A DNA stretch of 64,000 nucleotides from Rhytidiadelphus loreus (taxonomy: Eukaryota; Streptophyta; Bryopsida; Hypnales; Hylocomiaceae), in contig OX344762.1 of assembly GCA_947034895.1 (NCBI GenBank), positions 72,100,981-72,164,980 of the forward strand, in the 5' to 3' direction. Below are positions 34,134-45,800 of this stretch, in pieces. The notes beneath the pieces are model-generated. The model worked only from the letters and a program-made list of their open reading frames with translations. It was not told the origin of the DNA and did no database searches. How positions within the stretch are numbered: position 1 is the stretch's first letter; the number at the start of each line of letters is the position of its first letter. Made by a program: the position numbers and the translations under genes.

Positions 34134-35083
34134 CACTAGAAGAAACCCGTGTTTTTTTTTACACGCAAATTCTACATGCTCGTGTCTGGAGTGATGTCCG
34201 TCCATGTCCAATCAGACATCCAAATTTTTGCGTTCATTAAGACATGCAAAAAACATCGAAAATCTGACCAGACATCACATGTCCAAGGCTTGATGTCAAA
34301 AAAAACATTGGTCAACGGGGTTCTGAAATTGTGCCATTTGTCATACCACGTGAGCACGGGAAGCCAAGTCGGATTTTTTTTCATCCATTACCCATGAGTG
34401 ATGTGTCATGTCGACGTGGCTTATTTTTTGGGTGTGACGTGGCACTGTTTTGGGGCCTGAAAATAGGTCTAGAAGGAATGCTACTATGTCATAAATGATG
34501 ACCACACAGACATTATGTCATCTTCTAGGATGTTTGTGAAGACATCTCAATAGACATTCTATATCCGCAATGACGTCATGTTGTCATTCTAGACGTTGTT
34601 CTCGTCACGTACACTATGAAGAGAGACATCTACTTTGATTTTCATTGTACCAAATGCGACATGTCCATGACTTTTGTGTTGTCCCTGTAGATGTTGTTTG
34701 TGACATGGGGCGTAGCTCTGAAAGCAATAGCATGTACTGTACAGAACACTTGCAACTAACTTTGGACGTTTCCGCCTGCATCCCTACAAAGTAAACTAGA
34801 CACAACGATGTCACCATGAGCATTTCCTACACTGTTTCATCAACATCAGAGAAAACATTGAATGTCCAAAACAATATAGTTGATGTACAAAATGATATCA
34901 GATTTGACATTCATGTATTAAGTAAAGTAGTTTATTATCCAACATGATGTCTAGAAAAACAATCATATGTCTTACATAATGTACATGTCCATATCATGAT
35001 GCCCACTATATAAACACTGTATAAAATTTTGTACATAATATTCTATACTTATACCATACTATATACACCATACATAACATAAA

Positions 35084-35190
35084 ATACATACATACATGAT
35101 ACATAATATAAAATACATACATACATCATACATAATATTAAATACATACATACATCATACATAATATTAAATACATACATACATCATTTA
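35084..35190. repeat. ATAC/ACAT microsatellite in the CACTA element
   Basis: Runs of ATACATACATAC mixed with ATAATATTAAATAC. The inverted copy at 38645-38820 is longer, which accounts for most of the length difference (about 50 bp) between the two element copies. Confidence 0.8.
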
Positions 35191-35559
35191 TACAGAAATA
35201 GTTTACCATACATAATACACAATATTTGATAGTTAGATCAAAATAAAGGCTTTAAACGCACCTTATTATGATTAAAGGGAGGGAAGAATCCAATATATTT
35301 ATACAAGAAAGGTGGTGGGAAGAATAACAAATGGTATGGGATATTAAAAATGCAGTCATGATAGAGGATGAAAAGAGGCAATGCTGACGTTGGTGCTAAC
35401 GTTTGTTTGGACGTCGGTGCTGATGTTATTGTTAGACATGATGTCTGTAGCCGATGTCTTTGTAGGCATTCTTTTGTTTAATACAACATCTAATAAGGTA
35501 AGGCATGTATATGGATTTTTCTACTTCTGACATGTTTTACCTTTCCTTTTGCAAGATCT

Positions 35560-35780
35560 CCTAGAACAATACATGTTGGATGTCATGCATTGTGAGAAAA
35601 ATTTATGTGAAAATATTTGGAAGATGTTGCTTTCAATGAACGATAGCTAAGCAATTGTGTGGATGCCGAGGAATTTGTGAGGAAATCAGGTTGCAGGCAC
35701 CAAGGCAATGCAATGATGATTTCCACATGCCACATGCACCTTACATCTTGACCACGCAGGAACAAGCTGAGTTCATAGCC
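35560..35780 (+). pseudogene. CACTA transposase remnant in the outer element
   Basis: In one frame the text reads YMLDVMHCEKNLCENIWKM, matching the conserved DVMH(x)EKN block of Transposase_21 proteins. After a stop, a shifted frame reads CGCRGICEEIRLQAPRQCND and MPHAPYILTTQEQAEF, matching the start of DUF4218. Frameshift and stops show it is dead. The same text lies at 38060-38290 on the minus strand in the inner copy. Confidence 0.7.
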
Positions 35781-37554
35781 ATAGTGTGCAATCACTATAA
35801 GAAACCCGTGTTTTTTTTGACAGCGGGACCGCAACGTAGAGTGTCCGAGGTTGGACACACTATGTCGAAGGAGATGTCTTCATGTCTGGAAGATGGTTTG
35901 CCATTTCCAACAGATCTGAGTGGCTGTTGGAGTGGACAGGCCAAAATTTTGGTGATAACAACTTCTTGTTTCCACTGACATACCCCTTTCTTTGGACATG
36001 CTTGCGGACATAACTATGTTTGCAATAGTGTCCGTAAAAATCGGAATTGCCATGTCAGCATCGTTGACCTTTTTTCATCGACTGTATTTTTGAATTTTTT
36101 GTTTTTGTTTAATTAAAACGTTTGCCCGCCATGAAAAAAAGGAGGGCCGGGCAGTGCCCGGTCTTAAAAAATTATAGACATGCTGATGTGGCAGATGACG
36201 TGGCAAGATGGAGGAAAATTTGCTGACGTGGTAGAGATTTTGCTCACGTGGCCTGGCCACGTCAACACAGATTTTGAAGCATTGAACTTAATGTCTTCCT
36301 TGTTCCTCCTAACAATATTTGTTGGGACGTCGTGACGCTTGTTTAGATGTCTCAAAGGACATCTCAATGTTAGTCTAGATGTCAACTGCAGTGTCTTCAC
36401 ATTCTTGGAGACTTTTGTACAAGTACTACGATGTTGACCTTCATGTTTTCAAAAACCTCAAACTACCTACTGAAATGTCATGACATCATTTTAGATGTCT
36501 AAGATGACATATGCGTGTTTGTATGGATGTCGCTTGAGATGTCTGACTTAGCTAGGGACTTCTTGGCAAGCACTACAATGCTCATGCTGATGTTGACAGT
36601 AACATGTGAATGTCTTTAGATACTTTGATTTCATTCTGACATCGTTGTCTTCTAGCACATCGATGTTTTGGGGGCATTCATGTGTTCTACTAGTCTACTG
36701 AAGAGTGAGCAGCCTGAACAACAAAGTGACCGAATAGGGGAGTACTTCCTAACAATGACATTATCCGTTTACATTATCTTATTAAGGCTGCTTTGGAATG
36801 CACAACCGTCTTCTTTGTTTCATTTCTATCTAACACATGGTGAGCACTTCAAGCAATGTAGTATTGTACCTCTAGACTAAGTTCAAGCTAATTTAATGAA
36901 CAACATGCACCATTCAATTCAAACAGACAAATAGAAATTGTTCATTTCCAATATTCCACGTTAATGTATTAAGATGCGTGTACTTCCTACAAAATCATTG
37001 CGAGAAAACAAAAGAGTGCATGTGGTGCGTGAGGACTAAGAATGCAACAAATATTTTATTGGTTCTTTCATAATTTTTCATATACTCTGTGCAAAAGATC
37101 CCTCAGCTATACTACCTTTTGGGTGTGCGCAGGTACAAATATAGTCATTTAATGTCTTCATGTACAGACAATGCAGTGGATCACAAACAAATAACTACTT
37201 TACGAGATGCATCGGCAAATGTGTCATAATGTTCAAGAAAGTCATGCCTGAGAAACTCCTTCTCATGTAGACATTCTGCCTGACAATGTCCTTCTTCTAT
37301 CTCCTTCACTTCCTTGTCACAAAGTCTTTGGAATACTCTCCTGATTTTTTTGATAACCAACTACACATTGTCATCCAAAATGTTTCAGACCACCACTAGT
37401 AGAATCTACAACAAAACAGATGCAAGAGCATTAGTTAACTATCCATCTTGATATTTACATAGACATTTCCAAATGCACCTAGACATTGACAAAGATATTT
37501 GTCATTGCGCAAATGGCATTAGCTGCCTCTGAAGGTCTTTCATAGGACACTCTT

Positions 37555-37899
37555 GTGTATGCCAAATCTTGGCATATGATTGCACTGCCGCCAAAGAAGA
37601 TGGTACTATCAAGTGAGGGCCAATGCAATGTCGTCACTAATGTCCTTGACAACATGTTCCGTTTCTACGAGCACTTTCACAACAAACTATTTATAGTATA
37701 CTTAGAAATCAATAAAAATTTGTGCTTTGAAGAAGGGTGTATGGTACGCGCAATTGTAGGGAGACACTACATTCATTTTACAAAAAACGACAAAGGCGAT
37801 GGAGACATACAAACATCGGAAGCACTACCTTTGCCATGGACCTGTACATTCTCTCAATTATGGAATTTGCATGACCTAGTACTATTGGAAATAAAATAA
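37555..37899 (+). CDS. Conserved 114-residue ORF of the CACTA family, function unknown
   Basis: The frame (starting MYAKSWHMIALPPKKMVL) is open in this copy and in the outer copy (39902-40246, minus), with at most one residue differing (QTSEALP against QTLEALP). Preservation of a 114-codon frame in both copies is mild evidence for coding; the copies are so similar that chance is not excluded. It includes YEHFHNKLFIVYLEINKN and VRAIVGRHYIHF. No known domain is recognised; it could be a captured host fragment or part of an accessory CACTA protein. Confidence 0.35.
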   Translation: MYAKSWHMIALPPKKMVLSSEGQCNVVTNVLDNMFRFYEHFHNKLFIVYLEINKNLCFEEGCMVRAIVGRHYIHFTKNDKGDGDIQTSEALPLPWTCTFSQLWNLHDLVLLEIK

Positions 37900-38059
37900 A
37901 CACTTCTAAGGCAATTGATTTTGGTGTGTCTTATTTGTTGCATGAGTACGTGGTAGTCATGTGCTTACATGTTTTGTAGTTTGTCATCCCTATCGCGTTT
38001 GTGAATTGCACTGATATAGTTTGTGAGGGTGCGTAATTGCATATATTGCACACTATGGC

Positions 38060-38290
38060 TATGAACTCAGCTTGTTCTTGCGTGGTCAAGATGTAAGGTG
38101 CATGTGGCATGTGGAAATCATCATTGCATTGCCTTGGTGCCTGCAACCTGATTTCCTCACAAATTCCTCGGCATCCACACAATTGCTTAGCTATCGTTCA
38201 TTGAAAGCAACATCTTCCAAATATTTTCACATAAATTTTTCTCATAATGCATGACATCCAACATGTATTGTTCTAGGAAATCTTGCAAAA
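38060..38290 (-). pseudogene. CACTA transposase remnant in the inner element
   Basis: Inverted copy of the remnant at 35560-35780, with the same DVMHC block and PHAPYILTTQEQ text. Here it is not split, and the frame of the DUF4218-like piece runs on past VCN before decaying. Confidence 0.65.
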
Positions 38291-39901
38291 GAAAAGGTAA
38301 AACATGTCAGAAGTAGAAAAATCCACGTGCATGCCTTACCTTATTAGATGTTGTATTAAACAAAAGAATACCTACAAAGACATCGGCTACAGACGTCATG
38401 TCTAACAATAACATCAGCACCGACGTCCAAACAAACGTTAGCACCAACGTCAGCATCGCCTCTTTTCATCCTCTATCATGACTGCATTTTTAATATCCCA
38501 TACCGTTTGTTATTCTTCCCACCACCTTTCTTGTATAAATATATTGGATTCTTCCCTCCCTTTAATCATAATAAGGTGCGTTTAAAGCCTTTATTTGATA
38601 TAACTATCAAATATTGTGTATTATGTATGGTAAACTATTTCTGTATATATGATGTATGTATGTATTTAATATTATATATGATGTATGTATGTATTTTATA
38701 TTATGCATGATGTATGTATGTATTTTATATTATGTATCATGTATGTATGTATTTAATATTATATATCATGTATGTATATGTTTTATATTATGTATGTATG
38801 TATTTTATGTTATGTATGGTGTATATAGTATGGTACAAGTATAGAATATTATGTACGAAATTTTATACAGTGTTTATATAGTGGGCATCATGATATGGAC
38901 ATGTACATTATGTAAGACATATGATTGTTTTTCTAGACATCATGTTGGATAATAAACTACTTTGCTTAACACATGAATGTCAAATCTGATATCATTTTGT
39001 ACATCAACTATTTTGTTTTGGACATTCTATGTTTTCTCTGATGTTGATGAAACAGTGTAGGAAATGCTCATGGTGACATCGTTGTGTCTAGTTTACTTTG
39101 TAGGGATGCAGGCGGAAACGTCCAAAGTCAGTTGCAGGTGTTCTGTACAGTACACGCTATTGCTTTCAGAGCTACGCCCCATGTTACAAACAACATCCAC
39201 GGGGACAACACAAAAGTCATGGACATGTCGCATTTGGTACAATGAAAATCAAAGTAGACGTCTCTCTTCACAGTGTACGTGACGAGAACAACGTCTAGAA
39301 TGACAACATGATGTCATTGCGGATATAGAATGTCTATTGAGATGTCTTCACAAACATCCTAGAAGACGACATAATGTATGTGTAGTCATCATTTATGACA
39401 TAGTAGCATTCCTTCTAGACCTATTTTCAGGCCCCAAAACAGTGCCACGTCACACCCAAAAAATAAGCCACGTCGACATGACACGTCACTCACGGGTAAT
39501 GGATGAAAAAAAATCCGACTTGGCTTCCCACACTCACGTGGCATGACAGATGGCACAATTTTAGAACCCCGTTGACCAATGTTTTTTTTGACATCAAGCC
39601 TTGGACATGTGATGTCTGGTCAGATTTTCGATGTTTTTTGCATGTCTTAATGAACGCAAAAATTTGGATGTCTGATTGGACATGGACGGACATCACTCCA
39701 GGCACGAGCATGCAGAATTTGCGTGTCAAAAAAAACACGGATTTCTTCTAGTGAATATACACAATTACGCACCTTCACAAACTATATCAGTGCAATTCAC
39801 AAACGCGATAGGGATGACAAACTACAAAACATGTAAGCACATGACTACCACGTACTCATGCAACAAATAAGACACACCAAAATCAATTGCCTTAGAAGTG
39901 T

Positions 39902-40246
39902 TTATTTTATTTCCAATAGTACTAGGTCATGCAAATTCCATAATTGAGAGAATGTACAGGTCCATGGCAAAGGTAGTGCTTCCAATGTTTGTATGTCTCC
40001 ATCGCCTTTGTCGTTTTTTGTAAAATGAATGTAGTGTCTCCCTACAATTGCGCGTACCATACACCCTTCTTCAAAGCACAAATTTTTATTGATTTCTAAG
40101 TATACTATAAATAGTTTGTTGTGAAAGTGCTCGTAGAAACGGAACATGTTGTCAAGGACATTAGTGACGACATTGCATTGGCCCTCACTTGATAGTACCA
40201 TCTTCTTTGGCGGCAGTGCAATCATATGCCAAGATTTGGCATACAC
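39902..40246 (-). CDS. Second copy of the 114-residue CACTA-family ORF
   Basis: Same frame as 37555-37899, in the right part of the outer element, with almost identical sequence. Both frames close at the same stop. See that entry for features; no function can be given. Confidence 0.35.
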   Translation of the reverse strand: MYAKSWHMIALPPKKMVLSSEGQCNVVTNVLDNMFRFYEHFHNKLFIVYLEINKNLCFEEGCMVRAIVGRHYIHFTKNDKGDGDIQTLEALPLPWTCTFSQLWNLHDLVLLEIK

Positions 40247-42008
40247 AAGAGTGTCCTATGAAAGACCTTCAGAGGCAGCCAATGCCATTTGCGCAATGAC
40301 AAATATCTTTGTTAATGTCTAGGTGCATTTGGAAATATCTATGTAAATATCAAGATGGATAGTTAACTATGCTCTTGCATCTGTTTTGTTGTAGATTCTA
40401 CCGGTGGTGGTTTGAAACATTTTGGATGACAATGTGTAGTTGGCTATCAAAAAAATCAGGAGAGTATTCCAAAGACTTTGTAACAAGGAAGTGAAGGAGA
40501 TAGAGAAGGACATTGTCATGCAGAATGTCTACATGAGAAGGAGTTTCTCAGGCATGACTTTCTTGAACATTATGACACATTTGCCGGTGCATCTTGTAAA
40601 GTAGTTATTTGTTTGTGATCCACTGCATTGTCTGTACATGAAGACATTAAATGACTATATTTGTACCTGCGCACACCCAAAAGGTAGTATAGCTGAGGGA
40701 TCTTTTGCATAGAGTACATGAAAGATTATGAAAGAACCAATAAAATATTTGTTGCATTCTTAGTCCTCGCGCACCACATGCACTCTTTTGTTTTCTCGCA
40801 ATGATTTTGTAGGAAGTACACGCATCTTAATACATTAACGTGGAATATTGGAAATGAACAATTTCTATTTGTCTGTTTGAATTGAATGGTGCATGTCGTT
40901 CATTAAATTAGCTTGAACTTAGTCTAGAGGTACAATACTACATTGCTTGAAGTGCTCACCATGTGTTAGATAGAAATGAAACAAAGAAGACGGTTGTGCA
41001 TTCCAAAGCAGCCTTAATAAGATAATGTAAACGGATAATGTCATTGTTAGGAAGTACTCCCCTATTCGGTCACTTTGTTGTTCAGGCTGCTCACTCTTCA
41101 GTAGACTAGTAGAACACATGAATGCCCCCAAAACATCGATGTGCTAGAAGACAACGATGTCAGAATGAAATCAAAGTATCTAAAGACATTCACATGTTAC
41201 TGTCAACATCAGCATGAGCATTGTAGTGCTTGCCAAGAAGTCCCTAGCTAAGTCAGACATCTCAAGCGACATCCATACAAACACGCATATGTCATCTTAG
41301 ACATCTAAAATGATGTCATGACATTTCAGTAGGTAGTTTGAGGTTTTTGAAAACATGAAGGTCAACATCGTAGTACTTGTACAAAAGTCTCCAAGAATGT
41401 GAAGACACTACAGTTGACATCTAGACTAACATTGAGATGTCCTTTGAGACATCTAAACAAGCGTCACGACGTCCCAACAAATATTGTTAGGAGGAACAAG
41501 GAAGACATTAAGTTCAATGCTTCAAAATCTGTGCTGACGTGGCCGGGCTACATGAGCAAAATCTTTGCCACGTTAGCAAATTTCCCTCCATCTTGCCACG
41601 TCATTTTCCACGTCAGCATGTCTACAATTTTTTAAGACCGGGCACTGCCCGGCCCTCCTTTTTTTCATGGCGGGCAAACGTTTTAATTAAACAAAAACAA
41701 AATATTCAAAAATACAGTCAATGAAAAAAGGTCAACGATGCTGACGTGGCAATTCCAATTTTTACGGACACTACTACGGACATAGTTATGTCCACAAGCA
41801 TGTCCAAAGAAAGGGGTATGTCAGTGGAAACAAGAAGCTGTTATCACCAAAATTTTGGCCTGTCCACTGCAACAGCCACTCAGATTTGTTGGAAATGGCA
41901 AACCATCTTCTAGACACGAAGACATCTCCTTGGACATAGTGTGTCCAACCTCGGACAATCTACGTTGAGTGCCCTGTGTTAAAAAAACACGTGTTTCTTG
42001 TAGTGCAA

Positions 42009-43320
42009 GAAGGATGTTGTTGTGATTCACGACACTTTGATATCTCACCTACGGGAGTGGAGACTGGACTCACGGAAGTTCCTGGGCTTTGGCAGTGATG
42101 GTGCTAGCACCATGGTGGGCTCTCTCACTGGAGTGGTGACACAGCTGAAGAAACAAGTAAACCCTTTCCTTCTAGCCATTCATTGTGTGGAGCGCGCATC
42201 AGACAAACTTGGCGGCCCTGGATACTGCAAAGGCCTCCAACTCTAAAATAATTTCTTCTGAAGTTGACTCTCTGCTAAATTGAGTTTTGGGTTTTTTTAA
42301 TAAGTCAAGTAAGCGCAAGCATGCACTTACCTCCTTGCAAGAGGAGCTATTTGATGCTAAGAAAATTTTGAAACGTTATCACAAGATCAGGTGGCTGAGT
42401 AGATGGCAAGCAGTGATAAGTTTGTGCGATTCTTTAAAGTCTGTCTTTTGTTTTTTTTGGGATCTGTAGGGAAAAGATGTGGGTCAAGCTTCATCTATAT
42501 TAGAGAAGTTGTCTTAGTTTAAGTTTGTTTACGTTCTCTATTTCCTTGCTCATATTTTGCACTCTTTGGCTATGTTGTCAAAAATCTTTCAATGCAAGTT
42601 TGTAGATGTCTCCATAGTTGGAAGCATAGTACGCATAGAAATAGCACAAATTCGGATGTTATACATTGTGGAAAACACCAATTTGAATGCAACCACTTTC
42701 AATGATGATACAAGGTATCATGTTCTTCTTGAATATGACTCTTTGGAGGGCTATCTCAGGAAGCTTTCAAGTGAAATTAGGAGAAAAATGTTCCATGGAT
42801 TTGTTATGCAACGCTCTAGGTTAGGGACTGATTTCGAAGAGTCTCTACAGTTCTAGCATTCTTTTGTTGAGGTAGTTTGTGAGGGTCTAGAAGCTAGATT
42901 CTATAACAATGACTTGGTTTTGTGTTTCAAAGTGCTTAACCCCACTAATATGCCATCTAGGCAAGTCAGCTTGCAGACTTGGGGGGTCACCAAATTAGAT
43001 AGTTTGCTTGCATTCTATAGAATTGATCAGTCACATTCTGGTTTTTCCTTCCCTCCCTTCTTAATGTGCAAGCTTGTAAGCGAGAGTTTTTATCTTTCAA
43101 ATTACAGTGTACAACTGAATGGAAAGATAAAACCTTCCGAGATTTGTGGGGTATGATCACATGGAATCATGCCCTACAAATCCGATACCCTAACCTGATT
43201 ATCCTTGCCGAAATAGCTAGAGTCCAATGTGTATCTACGGCTACTTGTGTGAGAGCTTTCAACATACAAAACTTGATTAAAATTCATATTAGAAAACAGG
43301 TTGGGAAATAAAAACTTGGA
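42009..43320 (+). pseudogene. hAT-like transposase, 3' part
   Basis: Resumes exactly where 34133 stops: DVVVIHDTLISHL, then FLGFGSDGASTMVGSLTGV (the conserved GSDGAS motif), then NPFLLAIHCVERASDKL. Stops and frameshifts follow (near 42244 and 42466). The C-terminal hAT dimerisation region is kept near 43180-43300: RYPNLIILAEIARVQCVSTA and TCVRAFNIQNLIKIHIRKQ. The family is the TTF-finger hAT group (ZNF862-like). It is inactive from at least six stops or shifts, and independently from the CACTA insertion. Confidence 0.8.
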
Positions 43321-43537
43321 AGCATTGATTAGAATTGCTTTAGAAGGACCCGAGGAGGAGTATGATGATGTAATCTAGGATGCCATACCTTTGTGGAAGA
43401 AAGAAATAAAATATAAGTTTCTTTATGCTAACCCATCTACTTACTTGTTTACCCCAAGCTTAGGTCCTAATTTCAGTGATGCAACTACCTCATTTGGAGA
43501 TACCACGGGAGATACAAATCAGCAGGGGACATTGGAA

Positions 43538-43690
43538 TGACTTGTGGCATTGTTGCAATTTTTTTGATGTTTGGGACATTATTGGATTTCTTTGCATGTT
43601 TGTGGCATTGTTGCATTCTTTTAGGGACATTGTTGGATTTCTTTGCATGTTGTTTGTGGCATGGTTGCATTTTTTTTAGGCATTGTTGCA
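43538..43690. repeat. Imperfect tandem repeat, about 45 bp
   Basis: TGTGGCATTGTTGCA, TTTTTTGATGT or TTCTTTTAGG, and GGGACATTGTTGGATTTCTTT alternate about three times with small changes. No protein is likely. Confidence 0.6.
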
Positions 43691-43807
43691 TATATTTTTA
43701 TTTATTCTTGTGAATGGTGTTTTGTGGGCATGTTGTACTAACCAGCCTCCCCAAAATGCATGGACCCCTCTCTTGGAGACTTGGATCCATGCATTTTCGG
43801 AAGGCAG

Positions 43808-43875
43808 AATCCCTGGCGCTAAATTGGTAGGGGCAATACCATATTGCTAGGTTCAAATCTTGCTAGAAATATGGC
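43808..43875 (+). mobile_element. Possible tRNA-derived SINE head
   Basis: TGGCGCTAAATTGG (43814-43827) resembles an RNA polymerase III A box, and GGTTCAAATC (43850-43859) is a good B box, 36 bases after it. The spacing suits a tRNA-like promoter, but the region does not fold into a full tRNA and has no CCA-side stem. The 3' limit and a target duplication were not found. Confidence 0.4.
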
Positions 43876-44829
43876 AAATTGACAAATATGCAATTAAGCT
43901 AGACAAACCAAAAAAATCTAAAACCGACTAGATTTACAAAGTTTAGGAAAATTTTCGAATGAAAATTGACAATGGCGGCAATGCCACTGGGAATAAAATC
44001 AAATTCTAGGAAATTGACTAGTAGACTTCCAGGCAGATTTGAAAAAAAAAAAGACATCTGGAAATTTCTAGGAAATCCACCGGTTGGTCCACAGAACTCT
44101 CCGGACCCTGGTACTCCCATTGAAGATACTACCATCAAAACCAACAATTAGTCAAACTGTTATAACTTCTACAATAATTAAATATTTTTTTATGAAACTT
44201 GTTGGGTCTATTATAAATAGTTATGACACAAATTTTCCAAGTGGTTATGGTACTATAAAAAAATTTACTATTTGTAGGGATGCCTTGAAATAGTAGCAAC
44301 TCCCTTGTCAATCCAGAGACTCTCCAAAAATGAAGGTGATCTTGAAAGTTATATAACTTGTGCTTATAAACTTGTTCCTTAGTGATTTTTTCTCTTTGTA
44401 GGTGTTGAAGCATAGAAAATTCTATACTTCTAAAAATCCAAATTAAAAAAATTATAACAACTTTTACAAACACCACAAAACTATAAAAAGTTCATTCCCA
44501 ACTTCAACCCCTTATAACTTTTGCAAATAAATATAGTTTTCAAAGATTATTATGAGTACTTCTAGGCCTTGAGGACTACCAAATGTGACAATAGAAAATG
44601 GTGCAAATGTACCTTCAATCCAAAATTGGAAGGTGCATTGCCTTCCAACAATCTCCAATATGTATGTGGTGTCCAAGACAACATGGGCAATACATTTGGC
44701 ATCGTATGTGGCATTCAACACAAACTTTGCAAAGATCACTCCACATTAGCATGCGAAAAATTGCCTCATGTTGATTATAATGTGAAATACATCTACAAAA
44801 TTAAAGATGGTGTGATGCTAAAACCTTTG
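43876..44829. other. No clear gene; may include decayed piggyBac 3' sequence
   Basis: AT-rich sequence with short frames on both strands (44569-44943 plus, 44512-44739 minus). The plus frame has several cysteines, but it overlaps the antisense of the piggyBac tail, and neither gives a domain. I leave it unassigned. Confidence 0.35.
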
Positions 44830-44997
44830 CGAGTCAAAGTTGAAAAGATTTGTGGCTCAACCCTTTCATTCCCAAAATGGAAGATTGTTGGGAATGAAGT
44901 TTCCACATGTTCACCACTGTTGTGTTTAAGAGGAAGAAAATAAGCCTATGCCACCACTTTTGAGTTTGAACTTGGCTAGAATATTCACCTCTCAATT
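44830..44997 (-). pseudogene. piggyBac transposase remnant, C-terminal segment
   Basis: Reads LRGEYSSQVQTQKWWHRLIF, the block after the GGVDVADQ motif in piggyBac (DDE_Tnp_1_7) transposases, in which KWWHR is conserved. It is separated from the rest by the MITE at 44998-45233; removing the MITE and one ATT joins DVANQ to LRGEY in frame. Confidence 0.7.
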
Positions 44998-45233
44998 CAC
45001 TATAAGAAACTCACGTTTTAGGTGACGTTTTGTAATTTTTTCAGACGGATTTTAGGTGACCTCAGAAAAAACAACTTGTGTTTTGTTGTCAATAATCATG
45101 TCCAATATAACATCCACATGTTATATTGGACGTGATTTTCGACAAAAAAACACAAGTTGTATTTTCCGTCGTCACCTAAAATCCATCTGAAAAAATTACA
45201 AAACGTCACCTAGAACACGGGTTTCTTATAGTG
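44998..45233. mobile_element. CACTA-type foldback MITE, duplication ATT
   Basis: A 236-bp element with ends CACTATAAGAAACTCACG and CGGGTTTCTTATAGTG, flanked by ATT (44995-44997 and 45234-45236). Nearly the whole length is one hairpin: TTTTAGGTGACGTTTTGTAA pairs with its complement near 45195-45215, and CCAATATAACATCCACATG with CATGTTATATTGG in the centre. No ORF. The terminus is the same type as the larger CACTA elements here, so their transposase could have mobilised it. Confidence 0.92.
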
Positions 45234-45236
45234 ATT

Positions 45237-45800
45237 GGTTGGCGACATCCACTCCTCACATGAATGTAGTGTATTGAAAATGCATAGGAGATGTATCCAC
45301 CGGCTTCCGCAATTGTCCCACACTCCTACCCACCATTGAACCACCGGACATTTTTCACTGGTCCTGTGCAACTATAGACATAAGAAAAACTGGTTTCTTG
45401 TCAACCCACACTATGGCACTAAGTTGTTTAGATTGATGCATTCTCCATTCTAAATGCCCTTGAGTACATTTTTTATAAAATGATTTACTAGACAAAGCTT
45501 TTGGAAGGCCAATGCGGTTTTCCCTCACCGTGCTCATTGCATAGGTGACTTTATTTAATAGGTCCATAAATAAAAGCACCGAGGAAAAAAAACTATCTAT
45601 AATCACTATATGTCCTCTATTCTCTAACTTGCACAATAATCTATATACTACATTTGCTCCTTGCATAGCCTCACCCTTCTTAAAACCTTTAATCCTGGGA
45701 ACCCCCTTATTGGCTCCACAATAAACTTTGAATGTCCATACATACTTTTCTTCCAAATTGATAAGGCACCAAACTTTAATCCCCCATTTTCTTGGTTTTG
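45237..45800 (-). pseudogene. piggyBac transposase remnant, central and C-terminal part
   Basis: From 45800 downward it reads KPRKWGIKVWCLINLEEKYV, then WTFKVYCGANKG, VVYRLLCKLENRGHIVIIDS and TYAMSTVRENRIGLPKAL, the DDE core of piggyBac with the aspartate of the second catalytic block kept in IIDSFFSS. It ends VDVANQ just before the MITE. The canonical YNKYMGGVDVADQ is present as YTTFM, stop, GVDVANQ, so a glycine codon became TGA. Another TGA lies at 45355-45357. Confidence 0.85.

Larger units (their letters stand above)
35793..39753. mobile_element. Inner CACTA copy, inverted, 3-bp duplication AAT
   Basis: A complete 3961-bp element with ends CACTATAAGAAACCCGTG (35793) and CACGGATTTCTTCTAGTG (to 39753), flanked by AAT (35790-35792 and 39754-39756). 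It is the reverse complement of the host element outside it. Because it landed inside its own family in reverse, the region reads as four blocks, A-B-A'-B' (34134-35792, 35793-38044, 38045-39753, 39754-42005), with B and B' both 2252 bp. The copies differ by scattered substitutions only, so both insertions are fairly young. Confidence 0.9.
34134..42005. mobile_element. Outer CACTA element with 3-bp duplication CAA, host to an inverted copy of itself
   Basis: The ends are CACTAGAAGAAACCCGTG (34134) and CACGTGTTTCTTGTAGTG (to 42005), flanked by CAA (34131-34133 and 42006-42008). Without the inner insertion (35793-39753) and one AAT it is about 3.9 kb. The word GATGTC/GACATC recurs in both subterminal regions. 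It carries only decayed transposase text: LDVMHCEKNLCENIWKM near 35570-35620, then a DUF4218-like start MPHAPYILTTQEQ, split by the inner insertion. It is non-autonomous as it stands. Confidence 0.9.

Noticed and set aside
34134..42005. Two interleaved foldback elements or a circular-permutation event
   Set aside because: The AAT duplication around 35793-39753 shows simple insertion of a reverse copy into the same family.
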